DNA from: Salvelinus alpinus
Lineage: Eukaryota > Chordata > Actinopteri > Salmoniformes > Salmonidae
DNA: 64,000 nucleotides
Assembly (NCBI RefSeq): GCF_045679555.1
Contig: NC_092092.1
Coordinates: 12,903,690-12,967,689, forward strand
Direction: 5' to 3'
In this document: piece after piece, positions 1 to 9,960 of the stretch
Layout: every line of letters starts with the position of its first letter
Numbering within the stretch: position 1 is the first letter of the stretch
Made by a program: the position numbers and the translations under genes
The notes under the pieces: model-generated
Told to the model about the DNA's origin: nothing
Database searches by the model: none
The model's input: the letters and a program-made list of their open reading frames with translations, nothing else

Positions 1-463
1 TTCCCAAAGAAAAGAAATGTACTTTTTACTCCATACATTTTCCCTGACACCCAAAAGTACTCGTTACATTTTGAATGCTTAGCAGGACACGAAAATGGTC
101 CGATTCACACAATTATCAAGAGAAAATCCCTGGTCAATCTGGCGGCTCACTAAACACAAATGCATTGTTTGTAAATTATGTCTGATTGTTGGAGTGTGCC
201 TCTGGCGTTCCGTAAATACAAAAATACAAGAAAATGGCGCCAACTGGTTTGCTTAATATAAGGAATTTGAAATGATTTGTACTTTTACTTAAGTATATTT
301 TAGCAATTAATATTCACTTTTGATACTTAAGATTTCAAACCAAATACTTTTACTCAAGTAGTATTTTACTGTGTGGCATTCACGTTTACTTGAGGCATTT
401 TCTATTAAAAGGTATCTTTACTTTTTGTCAAGTATGACAATTGGGTGCTTTTTCCACCATTAG
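1..463. mobile_element. Partial hAT-like non-autonomous DNA transposon (window edge)
   Basis: The sequence is rich in short runs reading ACTTTTACTTAAGTA and ACTTTTACTCAAGTAG. It ends with ttgggtgctttttccacca, a terminal pattern I know from a very common teleost hAT-type element. The left end is cut by the window edge, so neither the opposite inverted repeat nor the 8-bp target duplication can be checked. No coding capacity is visible. Family assignment is from memory. Confidence 0.45.
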
Positions 464-493
464 TTAAAAGGAGGGCAGAATGAGCCGTTTCTG

Positions 494-1088
494 AGTTAAC
501 ATGACTTCCTCTGTAGCAGCTAGTTAACATGACTTCCTCTGTAGCAGCTAGTTAACATGACTTCCTCTGTAGCAGCTAGTTAACATGACTTCCTCTGTAG
601 CAGCTAGTTAACATGACTTCCTCTGTAGCAGCTAGTTAACATGACTTCCTCTGTAGCAGCTAGTTAACATGACTTCCTCTGTAGCAGCTAGTTAACATGA
701 CTTCCTCTGTAGCAGCTAGTTAACATGACTTCCTCTGTAGCAGCTAGTTAACATGACTTCCTCTGTAGCAGCTAGTTAACATGACTTCCTCTGTAGCAGC
801 TAGTTAACATGACTTCCTCTGTAGCAGCTAGTTAACATGACTTCCTCTGTAGCAGCTAGTTAACATGACTTCCTCTGTAGCAGCTAGTTAACATGACTTC
901 CTCTGTAGCAGCTAGTTAACATGACTTCCTCTGTAGCAGCTAGTTAACATGACTTCCTCTGTAGCAGCTAGTTAACATGACTTCCTCTGTAGCAGCTAGT
1001 TAACATGACTTCCTCTGTAGCAGCTAGTTAACATGACTTCCTCTGTAGCAGCTAGTTAACATGACTTCCTCTGTAGCAGCTAGTTAAC
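494..1088. repeat. 28-bp minisatellite, 21 apparently identical copies
   Basis: The unit begins agttaacatgacttcctc and ends tgtagcagct, 28 bp long. Counting from 494 to 1081 gives exactly 21 units, followed by a 7-base partial unit. I see no substitution between copies, which points to recent expansion or homogenisation. Each unit carries an ETS-like core (acttcctc). It lies in the inferred first intron of lcor. Confidence 0.95.
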
Positions 1089-1301
1089 CCAACCATCCAA
1101 TCCCATTTCAGGAACATTCCAGAGGCAGAGAGAGGGAGGGAGAGAAAATAGGTCATCCACTTTGGTTTGACAGATGAGGTATTAAATCAATCCGCTGTTC
1201 AGGAATTCATTTTAGGGCATTTAAACATGAGACAGTGATGCACTATTAAAAAGGTGCCACACACATTTGCCCGCCGGCGATGTGATTGGCTGAGGAATTT
1301 G

Positions 1302-2330
1302 CCTATTGACTTCTCCAGCGGAGCAACATCTGTTGTCAAACTGGAAAAGCTGTTCTGACTTTGTGGCTGTGTTCTCTAGTAGAAACTGCTCATTTCCTAG
1401 TTGCTAAAATTCTACACTGTTCACTCAATTTCAGTTTGTGAGAAAACAAGCAATGAATAGTGTAGGAAATCAGTGTCCCATCCAAATTATGTAAAATATA
1501 TTTTGATATATATTTATTTATTTTCCACCACCGCAGTTTGAAGGTGGTGGAACAAAACTAAAGTTACTTTCAGTTTTGGTCCACCAGCTTCAAACAGCAG
1601 GTTTTGGTCCACCAGCTTCAAACAGCAGGTTTTGGTCCACCAGCTTCAAACAGCAGGTTTTGGTCCACCAGCTTCAAACAGCAGGTTTTGGTCCACCAGC
1701 TTCAAACAGCAGGTTTTGGTCCACCAGCTTCAAACAGCAGGTTTTGGTCCACCAGCTTCAAACAGCAGGTTTTGGTCCACCAGCTCCAAACAGCGGTTTT
1801 GGTTCACCAGCTTCAAACAGCAGATTTTGGTTCACCAGCTTCAAACAGCAGGTTTTGGTTCACCAGCTTCAAACAGCGGTTTTGGTCCACCAGCTCCAAA
1901 CAGCGGTTTTGGTTCACCAGCTTCAAACAGCAGATTTTGGTTCACCAGCTTCAAACAGCAGGTTTTGGTCCACCAGCTTCAAACAGCGGTTTTGGTCCAC
2001 CAGCTTCAAACAGCAGGTTTTGGTCCACCAGCTTCAAACAGCAGGTTTGGTCCACCAGCTTCAAACAGCGGTTTTGGTCCACCAGCTTCAAACAGCAGGT
2101 TTTGGTTCACCAGCTTCAAACAGCAGGTTTTGGTTCACCAGCTTCAAACAGCGGTTTTGGTTCACCAGTGCATGTTCTCACAAACTGAAATTGAGTGAAC
2201 AGAGTAGAATTTTTGTAAAAAAGAAAAATGGCAGAGCGATTTCCAATAGATAACACAGCCACAAAGTCAGATCAGCTTTCCCAGTTTGACCACAAAAGCT
2301 GTTTCTGCGGGGGAAAAATAAATCAATAGG
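1302..2330. mobile_element. Fold-back transposon with long inverted arms around a minisatellite
   Basis: The left arm (about 1302-1448) and right arm (about 2172-2330) are inverted copies of each other. Shared blocks, read left to right and as reverse complement, include ctgactttgtggctgtgtt, gttcactcaatttcagtttg and cctattga at the outer ends. Arm identity is high but broken by short indels. The inner part of the left arm is also related to the element at 17813-18165. No transposase is present, so this is a non-autonomous fold-back element. The loop is filled by a 28-bp-unit minisatellite. Confidence 0.8.
1574..2169. repeat. 28-bp minisatellite inside the fold-back element (about 21 copies)
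   Basis: The unit reads ttttggtccaccagcttcaa followed by acagcagg. Variants have ggtTcacc instead of ggtCcacc, or lose one base (cagcGG for cagcAGG), giving 27-bp units. The unit resembles sequence at the centre of the host element (around 1530-1560), where a TTTGAAG..GGTGG motif occurs. The array therefore probably grew from the element's own centre. The period is not a multiple of 3 overall, and the long open frames across it are repeat artefacts. Confidence 0.92.
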
Positions 2331-2730
2331 TGAATATCACAAACAATCACAACACTGGCGGGTTCCACAAGATATATTATGGCAATTTTCTGAAATTACA
2401 ACGCAAAAATCCCCCCCCCCAAAAAAATAATCAAACATACAGCCTGGCAAGTGAGGTGGTCCAACCCAGTGGTTTAAGTAAAAAAAAATGAACTTGCACA
2501 TATTTTTTAAAATTACTAAGACCAAATGGAAACTGTATAAATGATAATGGACCTGCATTCATACAGTTTCTTTACTGTGTCCTGTGGGCTAATAAATCAC
2601 CCAATTGAAAGCAAGACAGTCAGGGAGCATCGAACATATACTAAAATGACAGAGGACTATTTTTTGCTAATTTTGACAGCAAGCAAATAACACATTTTCA
2701 GTGCTGCCCCCGGGGCAAATATGAGTTTGA
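2331..2730. mobile_element. Probable hAT-type element remnant ending in a hAT-like terminal repeat
   Basis: No gene is seen. The right edge reads caaatatgagtttgactccc. Its reverse complement resembles the common vertebrate hAT terminus CAGGGGTGTCAAACTCAT. A C8 run followed by A-rich sequence lies at 2411-2428. The left terminus was not found. The minisatellite that follows starts directly at this end. Confidence 0.35.
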
Positions 2731-3005
2731 CTCCCCTACTCTACACACGAATAGGCTCCCCTACTCTACACACGAATAGGCTCCCCTACTCTACACACGA
2801 ATAGGCTCCCCTACTCTACACACGAATAGGCTCCCCTACTCTACACACGAATAGGCTCCCCTACTCTACACACGAATAGGCTCCCCTACTCTACACAAGA
2901 ATAGGCTCCCCTACTCTACACAAGAATAGGCTCCCCTACTCTACACAAGAATAGACTCCCCTACTCTACACAAGAATAGACTCCCCTACTCTACACAAGA
3001 ATAGA
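2731..3005. repeat. 25-bp minisatellite, 11 copies
   Basis: The unit reads ctcccctactctacacacga followed by atagg, 25 bp long. Eleven units fit exactly from 2731 to 3005. Variants are ordered along the array: the first six have cacaCga...agg, the middle ones cacaAga...agg, and the last ones cacaAga...aga. Such polarity indicates stepwise unidirectional growth. Confidence 0.93.
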
Positions 3006-3357
3006 CTCAACAAGGCGCAAGATAAAGAAGTATGGAACAAAGACTTAATGATGATTCAATAACCATTAGGCTTGGCTACTAAACTAACGAGAGAGGAAAT
3101 CTATTAAGGCCAATCGTGAAAAGATGCAGGCTAGTATCAGAGTATAACAAAGAAAGTCGCCCTACCATTACATTTTTTTCCAATAAAGAAAAACACTGGA
3201 ACATTCCATTTGTGCCCCGTCTCCAGTGTTGTGTTTCGTAACGGACCACACACACCAAATGGTGATCTGCCATTCATTCGGCGCAATGCGTTTTAGTTCA
3301 GACTTCTGTCACACTCGGTGCAAACCGACTCTACATGTAGTATCGTGCAAATCACAG
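3006..3357. other. Non-coding stretch, nothing recognised
   Basis: Intronic or intergenic sequence with no exon-like frame, RNA gene or repeat end that I can name. Short open frames here show no similarity I recognise. Confidence 0.5.
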
Positions 3358-3621
3358 CAAATTTCCACCCAAAAACTATTTTGGTAGTTGTTTCAACAGT
3401 CCATTGTTGATATAGTCCCAACATGTTTTGCATGTCAGTGTTCAAGATATAGAACCTTAAAAAACACAGCCGATATGATGCAAAATAAATCATACCGGCT
3501 GTATTTTGAAAGTCATACAGCTTGAAAACAGGATTGTTGACATGCAAAACATTTTGGGACTATATCAGCAATGGACTAATGAAACAAATAGCTAAATCAT
3601 TTTTGGGTGGAGTTTTCCTTT
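3358..3621. mobile_element. MITE forming one long imperfect hairpin
   Basis: The whole element is an imperfect palindrome. The left arm contains tccacccaaaaactatttt, gtccattgttgatatagtcc and ttttgcatgtca. The right arm (3536-3621) contains the reverse complements of matching blocks. The inner arms pair cagccgatatgat with atcataccggctg around a loop near 3480-3488. There is no coding capacity. I recognise related copies as frequent in salmonid genomes. A transcript of it would fold into a long miRNA-like hairpin. Confidence 0.75.
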
Positions 3622-4878
3622 AAGAGCATCTGAACTGAGACCACCTGTCCTACATCCCAAAAGGCGGTGTGTATAAGATCACTTAGTCTAACTAAATGTT
3701 ATATGAGCTCCTCATATAAACTATACTGTAGGACTGCATGAAAACAGTTCAGCTTCTTTCTGCTATGAGGAACCAGCTGCAGCATGACTGTCTGTAGTTA
3801 CCATGCAGCTACACCAAGTTCACCTTCTCCTACCTATATCTCTAACCAATCAGGGCTGAGGAAGAAGAAGAGATTTGGAGTGACACCATCTCCCCTCCCA
3901 GAAGCACTTAACTACTGAAATCCCCTTTTAGTAAAGCTCTGGGTAGTAATTCCCCTTAGGTACAGCTCTAGGATCAGTTTAACATCCCCAAATCTTAACT
4001 ATTTAAGGGTAACCTAGAATCTGACCTTGGATGAGTGTCATGGGAGCAACTTTATCCTAATCTAAAAGACTGGACCACTACAGTAAACTAACTACTAATA
4101 CAGAAAGTATAATACTGGTTAAGTGATCTTAAATGGACAAGATATACAGGCTGTCATGGTATAGGCTGCTATCAACTACTTTGGGCATGAAGCCTAATGA
4201 TAGACATAGTGTTGATAAGACGAGGGTTCTGAACATTAGGCCTACAGTTACATATTCATCAAATAAGTAGAAGGAATAGGTTGTGAGCCAAAGTTAGTTG
4301 TTTATCAGAGTAATTACCTACTTAAAGTCAGTTTCATTGTGTCACTTCCTCTAAATGAAAACAGGAAGTGTTCTTTGGTATTATAAATGGAATAACCTGA
4401 GTGACAACGCATCAGTCCAATAACAGATTAGTTTTGCAGTGAAGGAACAGCCCACTCATTCAAATGACAAACTGTGGCATCATCAATGCCTGCCAGGCAA
4501 ATCCAACCCCCCAGCAAGCCCAGAAAACTACAGATAAAAACACACATGGAGAAATACACAATGATAGAAGCTTTGTTACACGTGTGTATGTGCGTGTCTT
4601 AGAGTTGTGACAAACTGAACTTTTTCCTTCATGTTTAAACTGCAAATCTACATTGTGCTTCCCGCAGAGAGACAATGGTATCATTTATGCTGCTGGCGCT
4701 CTTGTTTTTCCACGAGAGTGGCACATGTAGCTTGTTGTTGTCCAATCACAAGTCATCAAACCTGCACTAAGCTACAGTCTCTGTTTGGCAAGTTACTAGG
4801 AGATATCTCGGGTAAATCAATGGAAGATGGAATTAAAATGACAGAACTAAAAGTTAAATGAGATGGACAGGCTACAAC
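3622..4878. other. Non-coding stretch, nothing recognised
   Basis: About 1.25 kb without a convincing exon, RNA gene or repeat boundary. It is interpreted as lcor intron 1. Open frames at 4460-4684 and 4631-4861 overlap on opposite strands and look random. Confidence 0.5.
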
Positions 4879-5450
4879 AAATAAAATGTTATTAGTCACG
4901 TGCTGAATAAAACCGGTGTAACCTTACTGTGAAGCGCTTACTTACAAGCCCTTAACCAACAACGCAGTTCAAGAAATAGAGTTAAGAAAATATTTGCTAA
5001 ATACACAAAAGTAAAAAATAAAACTATAAAATAATAACGAGGCTATATACAGATGGTACCGATACCGAGTCATTGTGCAGGGATACAGGTTAGTTGAGGT
5101 AATTTGTACATGTAGGTAGGGGTAAAGTGACCATGCTTAAATAATAAACCGAGAGTAGCAGCAGTGTAAAAGCAAAGTAATGCTAAAGGTCCGTTGGCCA
5201 GTTGATTCATTGTTCAGCAGTCTTATGACTTGGGGGTAGAAGCTGTTAAGGAGCCTTTTGGACCTAGACTTGGCGTTCCGGTACCGCTTGCCGTGCGGTA
5301 GCAGAGAGAACAGTCTATGACTTGGGTGACTCGAGTCTTTAACCAGTTTTTGGGCCTTCCTCTGACATCGCCTAGTATACAGGTCCTGGATGTCAGGAAG
5401 CTTGGCCCCAGTGATGTACGGGGCCATACACAGCTGGCTAGATAGTTTAA
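4879..5450 (-). pseudogene. 3' end of a non-LTR LINE (family B), 5'-truncated
   Basis: Reading the minus strand, 5137-5450 encodes the C-terminal tail of a LINE ORF2 ([18 protein letters not shown], then HPSHRLFSLLPHGKRYR). The region 4879-5136 is its 3' UTR, ending near tgactaataacattttattt. The same tail and UTR recur at 25724-26600 and 44391-45000, so all three are copies of one family, probably of the CR1/L2/jockey group. 5' truncation is typical of target-primed reverse transcription. Clade assignment is from memory. Confidence 0.75.
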
Positions 5451-5555
5451 GTAGCTTCACTATTTGATGCAGGTACTAAGGAAATCAGATGATAAATAAC
5501 GAGCAATAAGTTAGTCTACCAGCACGATCAGACTTGGGGGGGCCATTATGATTGT

Positions 5556-5602
5556 AGGTAAGCATTTCATTGTATTCGGCGCATGTGACTAATAACATTT
5601 AA
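5556..5602 (+). repeat. Short plus-strand fragment of the same LINE/SINE 3' tail
   Basis: The segment gtaagcatttcattgtattc followed by ggcgcatgtgac is the family B 3' terminus in the opposite orientation, with an internal deletion relative to the copy at 4879. It may be a SINE that borrowed this tail or a second tiny LINE stub. Confidence 0.4.
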
Positions 5603-5647
5603 GGTTCACATCCCTGGTATGTATGCATATACAGTTTGTAATATTTG

Positions 5648-5851
5648 TGTTGTGGAGAAATGACCAAGCAGGAGACGGGAGTACAGTTAGTTTTCGTTTA
5701 GTCAAAACCTCTCGTGCTCTACAGTTCCCGGGCACACTAGTGCGCATGTGGATTTCCTATTAGGTGTAGTAACGTAACACTGTCGTAATACATCACCGCT
5801 TAGTAACAGTATAGTAACTAATATAAACAGATGTAGATCCCAGATACTACA
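5648..5851 (-). mobile_element. 3' LTR of a Ty3/gypsy retrotransposon
   Basis: On the minus strand the 204-bp segment starts TGTAGTATCTGGGATC and ends CACAACA, the usual TG...CA. A purine-rich polypurine tract (gggggaggag) sits immediately upstream (5852-5861). It lies 3' of the integrase frame at 6126-7232, exactly where a 3' LTR is expected. The 5' LTR, gag and most of pol are absent from the window, so the target duplication cannot be tested. Confidence 0.75.
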
Positions 5852-6125
5852 CTCCTCCCCCATAGTTTTTAACTCCCAGAGAACAAGGTAAATATGTTAG
5901 GGAACTACTAATGCCATATCTGAACAATGCATTCTTAACATTTTTCAACTACTGGGTTGAAGCAGACTTTTCAGAGCCCAGCACAAATCCAGGGGATTAT
6001 TCTGCCCCGAAGATGGAGTTTGTGTCCTAATAACTAACCCAGGTAATGTCCTTTTTCTTTCCTTTTATCTAGGACATATTAAAGTGTTTGTTTGTTTTAC
6101 TGTCTGTTACCTTAAACAGTTCAAC

Positions 6126-7232
6126 TCACAGGTCAAGCTTTTGAGGTGCCCTTCGCTGTCGAATAGGATATCTCCGCTCCTCCTGGGCTTCCGGTGGTGG
6201 GCCAGGTTCGGGTGGAAGGTCAGGCTCTGTCTCTCCCGTACGTCCACAGTCAGGAGAATAGTCCTGGGGGTCGTTATTGTTCTCTCGGCGTGTCTCTGCT
6301 GGGGCGTTGGACCGTAGCAGATGATCCACATGAACGTTGACCTGGCGATGACCAATTTGGACTTGGTAAGTCAAAGGTCCTTTGCGTTGCAAGATCACAC
6401 CTGAGTTCCACAGGCTCTTGGGGTGTCTGAAATCACGTACCATCACCCTCTCTCCCTCTTTGAATTCTCTGACAGTCTTTGAGTGTCTGTCATGAGCTTT
6501 CTTCTGCTGTAGCTGGTGCTTTGCCACAGTGCTTGACAAGTCTGGTTTCAACAATGTCAGGCGGGTACGTGGTTGGCGTCTCAGAAACAGTTCAGCTGGT
6601 GTACATTCCGTTACTGTGTGTGGTGTGTTACGGTAAGTAAACAGGAACCGCGGAAGCCTTTGGTGGGTGGGCACAGACTGAACCTCGAGTCTAGTCCAGG
6701 CCTTCTTAAAGGTTTGCACGGCTCTCTCCGCTGCTCCGTTTGATGCCGGATGGTAAGGTGGTGACAGGATGTGCCTTACTCCATTGTTCTTGAGAAACAT
6801 TTCAAAATCTTTTGACGTGAAAGGAGGGCCATTTTCCGATACGAGCTCCTTGACTAGTCCAAAAGATGCGAACAGGTGTCTGAGAAGATTGATGGTCTTC
6901 TCAGCTGTGGTCAGTTGAGTAGGGAACACTTCCATCCACTTGGAATGGACATCGACGACAACAAGGAAATGTTGCTTGTCAATCTCGGCGTAATCCACAT
7001 GGATGCGTTCCCAAGATGTCGCAGCCCAGGACCATGGATGAAGAGGTGCAGCAGCAGGCTTGTTGCGAACAGCTTCACAAGGTGAGCAGTGGCCTACATG
7101 CTGTTGAATGTCCTGATCCAGTCCAGGCCACCACAGATAACTGCGAGCGAGTGCTTTCATTCGAGTGATCCCTGGATGTCCCTCATGCAGGTCAGATAGC
7201 AGTCTCCTCTGGAATTTGTGAGGTACCACCAC
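6126..7232 (-). pseudogene. Ty3/gypsy integrase fragment (3' part of pol), 368 codons open
   Basis: The protein holds an HHCC zinc module (H16/H19, C49-x2-C52), an rve catalytic core and a C-terminal GPY/F-like module (RKGPLTYQVQ). The catalytic triad positions are D80 (HVDYAE), residue 133 (VSENGPPF) and E169 (NGAAERAV). The second position is Glu where the family has Asp, so the enzyme is probably dead. Spacing between positions two and three is 35 residues, as in DD35E integrases. No chromodomain is seen. The frame starts abruptly near 7238, where Tc1 sequence begins, so reverse transcriptase and RNase H are missing. The region 5852-6125 is the non-coding internal part down to the LTR. Confidence 0.85.
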
Positions 7233-7238
7233 CCCTGA

Positions 7239-8297
7239 TGTCTTGAGATGTTGCTACAATATATCCGCATAATTGTCCTTCCTCATGATGCCATCTATTT
7301 TGTGAAGTGCACCAGTCCTTCCTGCAGCAAAGCACCCCCACAACATGATGCTGCCACCCCGTCCTTCACGGTTGGGATGGTGTTCTTCAGCTTGCAAGCA
7401 TCCCCCTTTTTCCTCCAAACATAACGATGGTCATTATGGCCAAACAGTTCTATTTTTGTATCATCAGACCAGAGGACAATTCTCCAAAAAGTATGATCTT
7501 TGTCCCCATGTGCAGTTGCAAACCATAGTCTGGCTTTTTTATTGGTGGTTTTGGAGCAGTGGCTTCTTCCTTGTTGAGCGGCCTTTCAGGTTATGTCGAT
7601 ATAGGACTCGTTTTACTGTGGATATAGATACTTTTGTACTTGTTTCCTCCAGCATATTTACAGGGTCCTTTGCTGTTGTTCTGGGATTGATTTACACTTC
7701 TCGCACCAAAGTACGTTCATCTGTAGGAAACAGAACGCATCTCCTTCCTGAGCGGTATGACGACTGCGTGGTCCCATGGTGTTTATACTTGCGTACTATT
7801 GTTTGTACAGATGAACGTGGTACCTTCAGGCGTTTGGAAATTGCTCCCAATGATGAACCAGACTTGTGGAGGTCTACAATTATTTTGCTGAGGTCTTGGC
7901 TGATTTATTTTGATTTTCCCACAATGTCAAGCAAAGAGGCACTGAGTTTGAAGGTAGGCCTTGAAATACATCCACAGGTACACCTCCAATTGACTCAAAT
8001 GATGTCAATTAGTCTATCATAAGCTACTAAAGCCATTACATCGTTTTCTGGAATTTTCCAAGCTGTTTAAACGCACAGTCAACTTAATGTAAACTTCTGA
8101 CCCACTGGAATTGTGATACAGTGAATTATAAGTGAAATAATCGGTCTATAAACAATTGTTGGAAAAATTACTTGCCATGCACAAACTAGATGTCCTAACC
8201 GACTTGTCAAAACTATAGTTTGCCAACAAGAAATGTGTAAAGTGGTTGAAAAACGAGTTTTAATGACTAAGTGTATGTAAAATTCCGACTTCAACTG
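7239..8297 (-). pseudogene. Degenerate Tc1-like transposon, truncated at its left
   Basis: The minus strand carries a broken Tc1 transposase. Sequence such as cccccacaacatgatgctgc is the antisense of the conserved GGGSIMLWGC region. The C-terminal third, with the last catalytic acidic residues, is missing. The right end is a long terminal repeat finishing aattccgacttcaactg at 8297. An internal repeated motif (ccactggaattgtgatacag) is the inner repeat of an IR/DR-type terminus. The plus-strand open frame across it is an antisense shadow. Confidence 0.8.
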
Positions 8298-8367
8298 TAT
8301 GTATGTATGTATGTATGTATGTATGTATGTATGTATGTATGTATGTATGTATGTATGTATGTATGTA
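8298..8367. repeat. (TATG)n microsatellite between two Tc1 elements
   Basis: About 17 uninterrupted TATG units run from the TA next to the degenerate Tc1 to the TA target of the intact one. The same motif continues at 9943-9960 on the other side of the intact element, so that element sits inside the microsatellite. Confidence 0.95.
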
Positions 8368-9942
8368 CAGTGGGGAGAACAAGTATTTGATAACCTGCAA
8401 AATCGGCAGTGTTTCCTACTGAAAGCATGTAGAGGTCTGTAATTTTTATCATAGGTACACTTCAACTGTGAGACAGAATCTAAAACAAAAATCCAGAAAA
8501 TCACATTGTATGATCTTTAAGTAATTAATTTGCATTTTATTGCATGACATAAGTATTTGATACATCAAAAAAGCAGAACTTAATATTTGGTACAGAAACC
8601 CTTGTTTGCATTTACAGAGATCATACGTCTCCTGTAGTTCTTGACCAGGTTTGCACACACTGCAGCAGGGATTTTGGCCCACTTCTCCATACAGACCTTC
8701 CCCAGATCCTTCAGGTTTCGGCGCTGTCGCTGGGCAATACAGACTTTCAGCTCCCTCCAAAGATTTTCTATTGGGTTCAGGTCTGGAGACTGGCTAGGCC
8801 ACTCCAGGACCTTGAGATGCTTCTTACGGAGCCACTCCTTAGTTGCCCTGGCTGTGTGTTTCGGGTCGTTGTCATGCTGGAAGACCCAGCCACGACCCAT
8901 CTTCAATGCTCTTATTGAGGGAAGGAGGTTGTTGGCCAAGATCTCGCGATACATGGCCCCATCCATCCTCCCCTCAATACGGTGCAGTCGTCCTGTCCCC
9001 TTTGCAGAAAAGCATCCCCAAAGAATGATGTTTCCACCTCCATGCTTCACGGTTGGGATGGTGTTCTTGGGGTTGTACTCATACTTCTTCTTCCTCCAAA
9101 CACGGCGAGTGGAGTTTAGACCAAAAAGCTCTATTTTTGTCTCATCAGACCACATGACCTTCTCCCATTCCTCCTCTGGATCATCCAGATGGTCATTGGC
9201 AAACTTCAGACAGGCCTGGACATGCACTGGCTTAAGCAGGGGGACCTTGCGTGCGCTGCAGGATTTTAATCCATGACGGCGTAGTGTGTTACTAATGGTT
9301 TTCTTTGAGACTGTGGTCCCAGCTCTCTTCAGGTCATTGACCAGGTCCTGCCGTGTAGTTCTGGGCTGATCCCTCACCTTCCTCATGATCATTGATGCCC
9401 CACGAGGTGAGATCTTGCATGGAGCCCCAGACCGAGGGTGATTGACCGCCATCTTGAACTTCTTCCATTTTCTAATAATTGCGCCAACAGTTGTTGCCTT
9501 CTCACCAAGCTGCTTGCCTATTGTCCTGTAGCCCATCCCAGCCTTGTGCAGGTCTACAATTTTATCCTTTATGTCCTTACACAGCTCTCTGGTCTTGGCC
9601 ATTGTGGAGAGGTTGGAGTCTGTTTGATTGAGTGTGTGGACAGGTGTCTTTTATACAGGTAATGAGTGGAGAACAGGAGGGCTACTTAAAGAAAAACTAA
9701 CAGGTCTGTGAGAGCCGGAATTCTTACTGGTTGGTAGGTGATCAAATACTTATGTCATGCAATAAAATGCTAATTAAATTACTTTTAAAGAATCATACAA
9801 TGTGATTTTCTGGATTTTTGTTTTAGATTCCGTCCCTCACAGTTGAAGTGTACCTATGATAAAAATTACAGACCTCTACATGCATTGTAAGTAGGAAAAC
9901 CTGCAAAATCGGCAGTGTATCAAATACTTGTTCTCCCCACTG
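8368..9942 (-). mobile_element. Complete Tc1-like transposon, 1575 bp, TA target duplication
   Basis: The element begins cagtggggagaacaagtatt and ends with the reverse complement, aatacttgttctccccactg, flanked on both sides by TA. Terminal inverted repeats are about 200 bp (8368-8567 and 9735-9942). They include the inner motif tgcatgacataagtatttga, as in IR/DR elements. The single gene is an uninterrupted transposase on the minus strand. The main oddity is a 21-bp inversion inside the left repeat (8392-8412). Confidence 0.95.
8580..9602 (-). CDS. Tc1/mariner-superfamily transposase, 340 aa, uninterrupted
   Basis: This cut-and-paste transposase would bind the element's inverted repeats and move it into TA sites. 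The N-terminus (residues 1-120) has the paired-like helix-turn-helix halves, including [16 protein letters not shown], and a GRPR-like linker written HPRSGAP. The catalytic triad is visible: D in VMWSDETK, D in FQHDNDPKH, and E in [10 protein letters not shown]. There are 34 residues between the last two, so it is DD34E. The glycine-rich box [11 protein letters not shown] is present. Length matches full-length family members, with start codon and stop but no frameshift. Whether it is active cannot be told from sequence. Substitutions such as CIAQRQRRN and NANKGF, compared with copies I remember, suggest mild decay. Confidence 0.95.
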   Translation of the reverse strand: MAKTRELCKDIKDKIVDLHKAGMGYRTIGKQLGEKATTVGAIIRKWKKFKMAVNHPRSGAPCKISPRGASMIMRKVRDQPRTTRQDLVNDLKRAGTTVSKKTISNTLRRHGLKSCSARKVPLLKPVHVQACLKFANDHLDDPEEEWEKVMWSDETKIELFGLNSTRRVWRKKKYEYNPKNTIPTVKHGGGNIILWGCFSAKGTGRLHRIEGRMDGAMYREILANNLLPSIRALKMGRGWVFQHDNDPKHTARATKEWLRKKHLKVLEWPSQSPDLNPIENLWRELKVCIAQRQRRNLKDLGKVCMEKWAKIPAAVCANLVKNYRRRMISVNANKGFCTKY

Positions 9943-9960
9943 TATGTATGTATGTATGTA

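Noticed and set aside
1576..2253. Three overlapping long open frames of VHQLQTAGFG-type repeats
   Set aside because: They are the three frames of a 28-bp minisatellite inside a fold-back element; there is no promoter, splice or homology support.
7345..8022. 225-codon plus-strand open frame
   Set aside because: It is antisense to a degenerate Tc1 transposase.
8641..9276. 211-codon plus-strand open frame
   Set aside because: Antisense shadow of the intact Tc1 transposase.
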